From: Halobacterium rubrum
GTDB lineage: Archaea > Halobacteriota > Halobacteria > Halobacteriales > Halobacteriaceae
DNA: 64,000 bases
NCBI RefSeq assembly: GCF_021729015.1
Contig: NZ_JAJQQZ010000001.1
Span: 372,001 to 436,000, forward strand
Direction: 5' to 3'
Below, one piece after another: positions 57,167 through 64,000 of the stretch (its first letter is position 1; every line of letters starts with the position of its first letter). The notes beneath the pieces were generated by a model, which was not told where the DNA came from, did not search any database, and saw nothing but the letters and a program-made list of their open reading frames with translations. The translations under genes and the position numbers were made by a program.

Positions 57167-58384
57167 TTACCGGTCGTCCTCGCCGCCACTGTCGATGCCC
57201 TCGCCCGGCAGCGAGATGAGGTTCTCGCGGCCGATGCGGAGCTTCTCCACCCGGTCCTCGTCGGCCATCGAGGACAGCAACTGGGAGACTTTCGCCGTCG
57301 ACCACCGGGTCTCCTCGACGATCTTGGACTGCTTCATCCGGCCGCCGTGCTCCGCGAGCAGCCGCTCGACGCGCTCCTCGTCGCTCAACAGCTCGGGGTC
57401 GACGCCGCCGCCGCTCCCGGCGCCCGCGGACTCGGAACCGTCCGCAGTGCCGTTGCCGCCCGCACCGGCGCCACCGTTCGCGTCACTGGCGCCAGCGCTA
57501 CCGGAGGCCTCGCCCGCCGACGCGCGCTCCGCGCCCGCGGCGCTACCGTCCGCAGTCGGACCCGCGCTGTCGTCGCCGTCCCCGCCGCCGGACTGCCCCG
57601 GCGTCGGGCGACTGGACCGCCGGTACAGCCAGACGCCAACGCCCACTAAGCCGGCCGCGGCGACCACGCCGCCGACGGCGAGCATCGACACGCCGCCGTC
57701 CCCACCGAGCGGCGAACTCGTGAACACGAGCGACGGCTCGCCCTCGCCGAACGTCTGTGGGCCCTCCCACTGGTAGGCGCCGCCGACGACGTTCGTGGTC
57801 GGCTCGACGGTGTCCGGGTCGTAGTCGTCGGGCGCCCGGATGCTCAGACTCTGGCCGGCCTGCAGGTCGCCGAACCACGACCCCGCGAACGAGTCGACGG
57901 TCATCGTCTCGTTGTCCACCGCCGCGAAGTTCGTCCACGTGAACTGCAGAGAGAGCACGCCCGTCGAGTTGTTCCCGCGGTCGACGGTCGTCGCCGCGCG
58001 CCGGTCGTCCGTAATCTCCATCGGCCGCCCGACGCGGTCGCTCACGTCGGGCGCCGCCGCCTCGAAGACGTCCACGGAGAAGCCGTTGTCCGTCTCGCCG
58101 GCCTTGAACGCGGCCGCGATCCGGTCGAACGCCGCAGTGTCGTTCTCGTCGGTCAGGATGTAGGTCGCGGAGACGTTCCACCGCGCGTCGCCGTCCTCCT
58201 CGAGCTGGACGGCGATGTGGACGCCCTCCTGATCGAGGCTCTCCGCCTGGAGCTGCGGGTCGCCGGCACTGGCGGCCGACGGCGCGGTCGCGTCGTCGGC
58301 AGCGGCCGCTGGACCGACGACGGCGCCGGCCAGCGGCGCGACGACCAGACACGCGAGAGCGACGAGGAGGGCGGCCTGCCGCAT
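57167..58384 (-). CDS. Secreted-domain, single-pass membrane protein with cytoplasmic winged helix
   Basis: 405 aa from ATG 58384. A signal peptide (MRQAALLVALACLVVAPLAG) is followed by a beta-rich outer domain to about residue 215, one transmembrane helix (MLAVGGVVAAAGLVGVGVWL), a long Gly/Ala/Ser linker and a C-terminal winged helix (ERVERLLAEHGGRMKQSKIV, then STAKVSQLLSSMADEDRVEK). This is the haloarchaeal DUF7345/DUF7343 type: an outside sensor joined directly to a DNA-binding domain. It is divergent from the 416-aa exported protein gene, suggesting a control link. Confidence 0.8.
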   Translation of the reverse strand: MRQAALLVALACLVVAPLAGAVVGPAAAADDATAPSAASAGDPQLQAESLDQEGVHIAVQLEEDGDARWNVSATYILTDENDTAAFDRIAAAFKAGETDNGFSVDVFEAAAPDVSDRVGRPMEITDDRRAATTVDRGNNSTGVLSLQFTWTNFAAVDNETMTVDSFAGSWFGDLQAGQSLSIRAPDDYDPDTVEPTTNVVGGAYQWEGPQTFGEGEPSLVFTSSPLGGDGGVSMLAVGGVVAAAGLVGVGVWLYRRSSRPTPGQSGGGDGDDSAGPTADGSAAGAERASAGEASGSAGASDANGGAGAGGNGTADGSESAGAGSGGGVDPELLSDEERVERLLAEHGGRMKQSKIVEETRWSTAKVSQLLSSMADEDRVEKLRIGRENLISLPGEGIDSGGEDDR

Positions 58385-58503
58385 ACACCGTGACTGTTCG
58401 ACGCTCGGGCAAAGTACTTTCCATCCAGTCGACAGGCCGCGGTGGATGCGGTCGGAGAGAACGCTCCACATCGTTTTTCAGCACCCCCCGCGAACGGTCC
58501 CCC

Positions 58504-59754
58504 ATGTCCCGCGTCCGCCCCGCCCTCGCCGCTCTCGTGCTCGTCGTCGCCACGGCGGCGACCGGGCTCGCCGCCACGGGGTCGCTGGCTGCACCCGTCC
58601 AGCCCGGCGACGACCCCACCGTCGGCGTCTCCGAGAACTCCACTCGCGTCCTCCTCCTCACGCGCGCCGACGCCGCCGCGTTCAACTCCGCTACCCTCTC
58701 GGTCACCGACTCGCTGGGCGCCGGCCACGAGGGCGTCACGGCACAGTACCGGCTCGAACGACTCGACAGCGCGCTCGAGAACGCCGCGACCGAGGCCGAA
58801 CGCAGGGCGCTCATCCAGCGCGAGATCGAGTGGGCGGCCGACCGCACCGCGGCGCTGGTCGAGCGCGAGCGTGCCGCCCGCGAGGCCTACGTCGCCGGTG
58901 ACATCACTGCCACGGAGTACCTCACGACAGTCGGCGCGGTCCACGCTGCTGCCGAGGACGTCGAGTCGTTCCTCGGCGACGGCAACACCCCGAGTTCGCT
59001 GTACACGTTCGCCGAAACCCGCAACTACGGTGAGCTGACCACGACGGTGAGCCGGAACCGCGCCCGGCTTCAGACCGTGCTCGGGCCAGTCCGGGAGCGT
59101 GCTGCCGGCGTCGTGCAGGGTGACCGCGAGCGCGTACGGATTCACGTGACTGTCGGCGACGGCGTGATGCTCTCGGCCGTCGATGGCGGCCAGTACGTCC
59201 GGGAGACGGTCCGGCCCGGGAACCTCGACGAGGACACAGCGCCGGACTACGGCGACCCGGTGGCGTACATCGGCGAGACCTACCCGTGGGTGAAGAACAA
59301 CTCCCGGGGCGCGTCGTACTCGCTGCTCGGCCGGTACGCCGTCCTGTTCTCCACGAGTCACGGCCACGGCGAACTGGCGCTGTACTACGACGTCACGACG
59401 GAGCGCGTGTTCGTCGAACGTCAGCAGCTACGGCTCTCGGCGACCCCCGTGCGCTACGAGTCCTCGGCCAGTGCGAGCAACACCACCCTGCACGTCTCCC
59501 GGACGTACACCGGCGGACCCGTGAACGTCCGCGTGGAGAACGAGACCGGTGGCCCCGTCGACGCGCCCGTCGTCCTCGACGGCGCGGAGGTCGGGTCGAC
59601 CGGCGAGAACGGCGAGCTCTGGACGGTGAGCCCCGGCGGCGAGTACACGGTGTCCGTGCGGGTCGACGGCGAGACGCTGAACGCGACCGTCGTCGCGAAC
59701 CCTCGGCCGCCGACGGCGGCCGACGCCGAGAACGGGACGGCTGGCACGGCCTGA
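58504..59754 (+). CDS. Exported hypothetical protein (DUF7096-like)
   Basis: 416 aa from ATG 58504. Signal peptide MSRVRPALAALVLVVATAAT. The next 180 residues are helical (RLERLDSALENAATEAERRA; AADRTAALVERERAAREAYV), then beta-rich regions, and finally a small Ig-like domain (NVRVENETGGPVDAPVVLDG; VSPGGEYTVSVRVDGETLNA). Haloarchaeal proteins of this kind are divergently encoded with membrane winged-helix proteins. Probably a cell-surface protein of unknown role. Confidence 0.7.
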   Translation: MSRVRPALAALVLVVATAATGLAATGSLAAPVQPGDDPTVGVSENSTRVLLLTRADAAAFNSATLSVTDSLGAGHEGVTAQYRLERLDSALENAATEAERRALIQREIEWAADRTAALVERERAAREAYVAGDITATEYLTTVGAVHAAAEDVESFLGDGNTPSSLYTFAETRNYGELTTTVSRNRARLQTVLGPVRERAAGVVQGDRERVRIHVTVGDGVMLSAVDGGQYVRETVRPGNLDEDTAPDYGDPVAYIGETYPWVKNNSRGASYSLLGRYAVLFSTSHGHGELALYYDVTTERVFVERQQLRLSATPVRYESSASASNTTLHVSRTYTGGPVNVRVENETGGPVDAPVVLDGAEVGSTGENGELWTVSPGGEYTVSVRVDGETLNATVVANPRPPTAADAENGTAGTA

Positions 59755-59811
59755 CTCGGGGGAGCGCAACGACCCGGAAGTTCTTGTCCGGGGACGCGAC
59801 CACCGGGGAGC

Positions 59812-60273
59812 GTGGCGCGCGCATTCGCCCCCGTCGCGGCCGTGTTGCTGATTGCAGTCACCGTCGTGGCCGCCGCCGGCGTCCTCGCGCTCGTGCCGGC
59901 AGCGCCCGGTGAGCCGCCTGCACCGCGCGGCGTCGACGCCGAGGCCGCCGCGAACGGCACCGTCAGGCTGACGCTGGTGGCCGGCAGCGCCGTCGACCCG
60001 GGGTCGCTGTCCGTGCGGGTTCGCGTCGACGGCGAGCCACTCGCCCGCCAGCCACCGGTGCCGTTCTTCTCGGCGGCCGGCTTCTACAGCGGCCCGACCG
60101 GCGCGTTCAACGCCGCCAGCGACGCCGACTGGCGGGTCGGCGAGACCGTCTCGTTCAGAATCGCACCGACGAACCGGCCGGTGCCGGGAGCCGGGGACAC
60201 CGTCCGGGTGACGCTGGTCGTCCGCGGACAGGTCGTCGGAACTGGCGAGACGACCGTCGACGCGCCGCCGTAG
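59812..60273 (+). CDS. Type IV pilin-like / DUF1628-like exported protein
   Basis: 153 aa, GTG start. MARAFAPVAAVLLIAVTVVA has the short basic tip and long hydrophobic stretch of archaeal pilin-like N-termini ('PVxxVLLIAVTVVLAA'). A beta-rich domain follows (VRLTLVAGSAVDPGSLSVRV; TVRVTLVVRGQVVGTGETTV). It is likely processed and assembled or anchored at the cell surface. The gap to the preceding gene is 57 nt with a possible promoter. Confidence 0.65.
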   Translation: MARAFAPVAAVLLIAVTVVAAAGVLALVPAAPGEPPAPRGVDAEAAANGTVRLTLVAGSAVDPGSLSVRVRVDGEPLARQPPVPFFSAAGFYSGPTGAFNAASDADWRVGETVSFRIAPTNRPVPGAGDTVRVTLVVRGQVVGTGETTVDAPP

Positions 60274-60295
60274 CCTCGCTGTCGCCGGGGTCGCG

Positions 60296-60970
60296 TCAGG
60301 CGGCCTCGCCGGTGTCGTCCTCGGCGTCGGGGGCTCGCGCGACGGTGACGATGGCGGGCGGGCTGTTGGGCTGCTTCTGTAGCACCCGGTGCTCGATGTC
60401 GTCGAAGCCCGCCTCCCGGAACATCCGGTCGGCCTCCTCCTCGTCGTAGAACAGCATGATGGCGTCCGCGAGCTTCTGGAACACCGTCGACGCCGGGTAG
60501 TCAGGGCCGACGACCAGCACCTGGCTGCCGGGCTTCGCGACCCGGCGGAGCTCCCGCAACCCCTCGACGGGGTGGGGCCAGTACTCGATGGACCCCGACG
60601 ACCACACCACGTCGAAGCTGTCGTCTTTGAACGGCAGGCGCTCGGCGTCCCCGAAGTGGAAGGCGACGGGGTCGTGTTTCCCGAGTTTCTCCCAGGCCTT
60701 CTCCAGCTGGTGGGGGCTCTGGTCGAGGCCGTAGACGTCCTCGGTGTGCTCCAGCAGCCCCTCGGTGCCGAAGCCGGTGCCACAGCCCACGTCGAGCACG
60801 CGGTCGTCGGCGTCGATGTCCAGCATCGACAGCGCCTCGGCGCGCATCTCCTCGGTCCAGATGAACGTGTTGACGCGGTCGTACACCTTCGAGAGGTACT
60901 TGTAGAACGTGCGGGCCCGCGCCTTGTCTTCGAGGACTCCCATCGGCCGAATGTTGGCCTGAACACGCAT
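60296..60970 (-). CDS. SAM-dependent methyltransferase (MPBQ/quinone-type)
   Basis: 224 aa from ATG 60970; ATG 60943 (MGVLEDKARARTFYKYLSKV) is also possible. SAM motifs: I (RVLDVGCGTGFGTEGLLEHT), post-I (VYGLDQSPHQLEKA), II (DSFDVVWSSGSIEYWPHPVE) and III (LRRVAKPGSQVLVVGPDYPA). The opening DKARARTFYKYLSKVYDRVN resembles MPBQ/MSBQ-type methyltransferases of prenylquinone synthesis, so a menaquinone-related role is likely. It is divergent from the ATP synthase operon, with 74 nt between starts. Confidence 0.85.
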   Translation of the reverse strand: MRVQANIRPMGVLEDKARARTFYKYLSKVYDRVNTFIWTEEMRAEALSMLDIDADDRVLDVGCGTGFGTEGLLEHTEDVYGLDQSPHQLEKAWEKLGKHDPVAFHFGDAERLPFKDDSFDVVWSSGSIEYWPHPVEGLRELRRVAKPGSQVLVVGPDYPASTVFQKLADAIMLFYDEEEADRMFREAGFDDIEHRVLQKQPNSPPAIVTVARAPDAEDDTGEAA

Positions 60971-61005
60971 AATAGCTTCCGATGGCCCTTGAACTTCGCA
61001 ACTAC

Positions 61006-61011
61006 CATATA
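61006..61011 (+). promoter_or_regulatory. TATA box of the A-type ATP synthase operon
   Basis: CATATA lies 34-39 nt before the atpH start, with purines upstream. This predicts a transcript with a very short leader or none. The reverse strand of the same gap serves the methyltransferase gene. Confidence 0.45.
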
Positions 61012-61044
61012 GCCCGTGGGCCAACTCCCGACCGGTTAGAGCGT

Positions 61045-61377
61045 ATGCCAAGGCCAGAGGTTCTCGAAGACATCAAATCGGCAGAGTCTGACGCCGACGA
61101 CATCGTGGCCGAGGCCGAGGAGGACCGCGAACAGCGGCTCTCCGAAGCCCGGTCGCGGGCCGATGAAATCCGCAGCGAGGCGGAGGAGGAGGCCCGCGAA
61201 CTGAGAGACGAACGTCTCGCGGACGCCCGCGAGGAGATCGAGGCCGAGCGCGAATCCGTCCTCGAGGACGGCGAGGCAGAACGTGAGGAACTCGTCGCCG
61301 AAGCCGAGGACAACACCGAGGAGGCGGTGGAGTTCGCGCTCGAACGGTTCACGGAGGCGGTACATGCTCAGACCTGA
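61045..61377 (+). CDS. atpH: A-type ATP synthase subunit H (peripheral stalk)
   Basis: 110 aa from ATG 61045. The whole protein is one long coiled coil of Glu, Arg and Ala heptads (ADDIVAEAEEDREQRLSEAR; ARELRDERLADAREEIEAER). This is the AhaH type that pairs with subunit E to form the peripheral stalk. It starts the operon H-I-K-E and overlaps the subunit I gene by 14 nt. Confidence 0.88.
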   Translation: MPRPEVLEDIKSAESDADDIVAEAEEDREQRLSEARSRADEIRSEAEEEARELRDERLADAREEIEAERESVLEDGEAEREELVAEAEDNTEEAVEFALERFTEAVHAQT

Positions 61378-63598
61378 GCAGATGAGCAAGGTGTCGGTGG
61401 CGGGCTCCCAGCGCGTGCTGGGCGACGTCATCGAGGCCATCCACGACCTCGAGCTGGTCCACCTCTCGGACTACGACGGCAACATCGAGGGCTTCGACAA
61501 CGGCGACCCGATGGCGGGCGCCGACGAGGCCGCCGAGAAGCTGGTGACCGTTCGGTCGCTGAAGTCCATTCTCGACGTCTCCGAGGCGGACGCGGGGCCG
61601 ACCCGCATCGTCACCGACGAGGCTCTCGAGACGGAACTCGAGGAGATCCGCGTCGAGGCCAACGAGCTCGACGACCGACGCAGCGAGCTCGAGGACGACC
61701 TCCGCGACGTCGAAGAGCGCATCGAGGCCGTCGAGCCGTTCGCCGACCTCGGTATCGACCTCGACCTGCTGCGGGGCTACGAGTCCCTCCAGGTCGCGGT
61801 CGGTGAAGGCGAGGAAGACGCCGTCGGGCGAGCGCTCCGGGAGTCCAGTCGTGTCGCCGCCTTCGAGACGTTCGCGGGCGACGACACGCTCGGCGCATTC
61901 GTCTACCCGAAGGACGGCGACGACGACGCGGCGCTCGACGACGCGCTCGTCGGCGTCGACTTCACCCGCATCGAAGTGCCCGAGGACGCCGAGGCGAGCC
62001 CGGGCGAGTACGTCGCGAAGCTCCGCGACGAACGGAACACCGTCGAGACGAAACTCGAGCGCGTCGACGCCGAGCTCGCGGAGTTCCGCCAGGAGCACGC
62101 CGGCTTCCTGCTCGCCGCCGAGGAGAAGCTCGCCATCGACGTCCAGAAGGCCGAGGTGCCGCTGCAGTTCGCGAGCACCGACCGCGCGTTCGTCGCCGAG
62201 GGCTGGATTCCGACCGACGAGTACGACGCGTTCGACGAGTCGGTGCGGGCAGCCGTCGGCGAGCACGCGGCAGTCGAGGAGCTGGAGCGAGCGGACTACG
62301 AGCCGTCGGGTCACGGCCACCAGGCGCCGGCCGAGGACCACGACGATACGCACGCCGACGCCGCGGCCGCCACCGACGGCGGCACGAACGCCGAGTTCGA
62401 CGAGAGCGACAGTCCGCCCGTCGTCCAGGACAACCCGGGGCCGGTGAGCCCCTTCGAGTCGCTCACCGAAGTCATCAACCGACCGAAGTACACGGAACTC
62501 GACCCGACGGTCGTGCTGTTCCTGACGTTCCCGGCGTTCTACGGGTTCATGATCGGGGACCTCGGGTACGGCATCCTGTACACCGCTCTCGGGTTCTGGC
62601 TGTACAGCAGCTTCGACAGCGAGATGATCTCGAAGCTCGGCGGCGTCGCGATGTGGGCCGGCGGCTTCACCGCGCTGTTCGGCGTGCTGTACGGGGAGAT
62701 ATTCGGACTCCACCTCATCACTAACTACGTGTGGGAACCCGTCGTCGGGCTCGCCGACGCACCCCTGAAGAAGGGCCTGCACGTCGGTGCGTTCGCCGAA
62801 CTCTGGCTCGCGGCGAGTCTGGTGTACGGCATCGCGCACCTCACCATCGGCTACGTGTTCGGGTTCGTCAACGAGTCCCGTTCGCACGGCGTGCAGACGG
62901 CCGTCACCGAGAGCGGCGGCCAGATGCTGCTGATGCTCGGTGTCGGCCTGTGGCTGTTCAGCACGCACGGGCAGTCCGGCGGCGGTCCGCGCCCCGAACT
63001 GCTGTACAGCGTGGTCGAACTGCCGGCTATCGTCGGAATCGTGGGACTGGTCGCTGCGCTCGCCGGGCTGGTGCTGGTCACCATCGGCGAGGGCGCGGCC
63101 GGGTTCCTCGAGAGCCCGACGTACGCGCTGGTCAACACCGTCTCCTACACGCGTATCGCCGCCGTGCTGCTCGCGAAGGCGGGGATGGCGTACGTCGTGA
63201 ACCTCCTCGTGTTCGGGGCGTACGACGTCGACCTGACGAGCGAGGCGGCTCAGGCCCACGGGTACGAGCCGTACACCGCCAACTACCTGTTCGGGTTGTT
63301 CCCGACAGAGATCCACCACGAGACCCACTTCATGCTGTTCAGTGGGCCGGGCAAGTATCAGGCCGAGTACTACTCGGTCCTGTTCGACGGCCTCATCCAC
63401 ATGGGGTGGGGCGGTGTGATCGCCGGCGTGCTCGTGCTGGTCGTTGGGCACGCTCTCGTGCTCGGGCTCGGCGTAACATCCGCCGGCTTACAGGCTCTAC
63501 GCCTCGAATACGTCGAGTTCTTTAACAAGTTTTATGAAGGCGGTGGCGAGAAGTACAACCCGTTCGGTTACACACGCAACTACACCACTGAGGACTAA
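61364..63598 (+). CDS. atpI: A-type ATP synthase subunit I (a-type)
   Basis: 744 aa from ATG 61364 (MLRPEQMSKVSVAGSQRVLG). The N-terminal 340 residues are the cytoplasmic, coiled-coil stalk part (LEEIRVEANELDDRRSELED). An acidic linker is followed by eight membrane helices (VVLFLTFPAFYGFMIGDLGY; MLLMLGVGLWLFST; VVELPAIVGIVGLVAALAGL). The last part RIAAVLLAKAGMAYVVNLLV and FFNKFYEGGGEKYNPFGYTR is the usual subunit I ending. It forms the ion half-channels against the rotor ring. Confidence 0.93.
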   Translation: MLRPEQMSKVSVAGSQRVLGDVIEAIHDLELVHLSDYDGNIEGFDNGDPMAGADEAAEKLVTVRSLKSILDVSEADAGPTRIVTDEALETELEEIRVEANELDDRRSELEDDLRDVEERIEAVEPFADLGIDLDLLRGYESLQVAVGEGEEDAVGRALRESSRVAAFETFAGDDTLGAFVYPKDGDDDAALDDALVGVDFTRIEVPEDAEASPGEYVAKLRDERNTVETKLERVDAELAEFRQEHAGFLLAAEEKLAIDVQKAEVPLQFASTDRAFVAEGWIPTDEYDAFDESVRAAVGEHAAVEELERADYEPSGHGHQAPAEDHDDTHADAAAATDGGTNAEFDESDSPPVVQDNPGPVSPFESLTEVINRPKYTELDPTVVLFLTFPAFYGFMIGDLGYGILYTALGFWLYSSFDSEMISKLGGVAMWAGGFTALFGVLYGEIFGLHLITNYVWEPVVGLADAPLKKGLHVGAFAELWLAASLVYGIAHLTIGYVFGFVNESRSHGVQTAVTESGGQMLLMLGVGLWLFSTHGQSGGGPRPELLYSVVELPAIVGIVGLVAALAGLVLVTIGEGAAGFLESPTYALVNTVSYTRIAAVLLAKAGMAYVVNLLVFGAYDVDLTSEAAQAHGYEPYTANYLFGLFPTEIHHETHFMLFSGPGKYQAEYYSVLFDGLIHMGWGGVIAGVLVLVVGHALVLGLGVTSAGLQALRLEYVEFFNKFYEGGGEKYNPFGYTRNYTTED

Positions 63599-63610
63599 GT
63601 AAAATTAAAA

Positions 63611-63880
63611 ATGTTCGAAAATTTCGCCCAGCTGACGACGACCCTGACGCAGACCGGAGGTAGCATGCCCGCAATCACCCCGAAGTCCGCCGCCGCTCTC
63701 GCGGTCGGTCTCGCGGCCCTCGCAGCAGGGTACGCGGAGCGCGGTATCGGTAGCGCGGCCGTCGGCGCCATCGCCGAGGACCAGGACCTCTTCGGTACGG
63801 GCCTCATCCTGACGGTCCTCCCGGAGACGCTCGTCATCCTCGCGCTGGTCGTCGTCTTCGTCGTCCCGACCCCGTTCTAA
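63611..63880 (+). CDS. atpK: A-type ATP synthase subunit K (proteolipid, rotor ring)
   Basis: 89 aa with two helices after a short N-terminal extension: AAALAVGLAALAAGYAERGI and GLILTVLPETLVILALVVVF. The ion-binding Glu lies in the second helix (LPETLVIL). The single-hairpin form is usual for haloarchaea. It starts 12 nt after the subunit I gene, after an AT-rich linker. Confidence 0.93.
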   Translation: MFENFAQLTTTLTQTGGSMPAITPKSAAALAVGLAALAAGYAERGIGSAAVGAIAEDQDLFGTGLILTVLPETLVILALVVVFVVPTPF

Positions 63881-63901
63881 CTACCCCCGCAGTCTCCACT
63901 T

Positions 63902-64000
63902 ATGAGTCTGGAAACAGTAGTTGAGGATATTCGAGACGAGGCCCGCGAGCGCGCGAAGGAGATTCGTGCAGACGCCGAAGAGCGCGCCGACGCCATCGTC
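63902..64000 (+). CDS. atpE: A-type ATP synthase subunit E (partial, runs off right edge)
   Basis: The first 33 residues, MSLETVVEDIRDEARERAKE and on to RADAEERADAIV, are the charged N-terminal helix of subunit E, the partner of subunit H in the peripheral stalk. ATG 63902 is 21 nt after the subunit K stop. The rest of the gene and operon lie outside the window. Confidence 0.85.
   Translation, partial: MSLETVVEDIRDEARERAKEIRADAEERADAIV

Noticed and set aside
61349-63451. 700-codon leftward frame opposite atpI
   Set aside because: Antisense of a clear ATP synthase subunit with no domain of its own.

Overview
The window is chromosomal DNA of a haloarchaeon (class Halobacteria, probably a Halobacterium-like member of the Halobacteriaceae). 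Supporting this are the high GC content, very acidic proteins, leaderless TATA-type promoters, the A-type ATP synthase operon, Rpa3/Rpap3, a DUF373 protein, BofA, geranylgeranyl-diphosphate synthase and a haloarchaeal TnpB remnant. No search was run; every family name comes from reading motifs.

Region 1 (1 to about 20.87 kb) is an integrated virus abutting the 3' end of a tRNA-Pro(UGG) gene. Its left end lies outside the window. It carries regulators (PadR-like, two tandem winged-helix proteins, ribbon-helix-helix and AbrB-like proteins), a short tyrosine recombinase, several mini zinc-finger proteins and a leftward block of mostly overlapping structural genes. That block holds a packaging ATPase, two neighbouring candidate major capsid proteins (176 and 250 aa), small membrane proteins and spike-like proteins. 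This is the layout of internal-membrane viruses of the SH1/SNJ1 type (Halopanivirales). Inside the provirus sits an AT-richer defence cassette (1.6-6.8 kb): a GHKL ATPase with a nuclease-like but active-site-less C-terminus, an Mrr-like endonuclease, an SRA-HNH endonuclease and a cytosine-5 DNA methyltransferase, arranged around one divergent promoter.

Region 2 (21-44 kb) is mostly core chromosome: a Ski2-like helicase, a phosphotransferase, a small catabolic cluster (BKACE enzyme, VOC dioxygenase, Fe-ADH/maleylacetate-reductase-like enzyme), a CBS-containing site-2 protease, a UPF1/DNA2-like helicase, a saccharopine-dehydrogenase-like enzyme, tRNA-His, a bacterial-type prolyl-tRNA-synthetase-like protein, the rpa3-rpap3 operon, a sugar nucleotidyltransferase, a decayed IS605-type TnpB with its right-end RNA region, and a permease containing a YHS domain.

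Region 3 (45.0-51.3 kb) is the most unusual part. It holds three tandem, homologous, roughly 680-aa genes, each ending in a caspase-like CHAT protease domain with an intact His/Cys dyad. Copies 2 and 3 have their own conserved promoter. A fourth paralogue of equal length (29.8-31.9 kb) has lost the catalytic His and looks like a pseudo-protease.

Region 4 (51.3-64 kb) is core again: a TRAM protein, a radical SAM enzyme with a CX4CX2C cluster motif, a DUF373 protein, GGPP synthase, EtfA/EtfB, envelope proteins including a membrane-anchored winged-helix protein, a quinone-type methyltransferase, and the start of the A-type ATP synthase operon (H, I, K, E...), which runs off the right edge.
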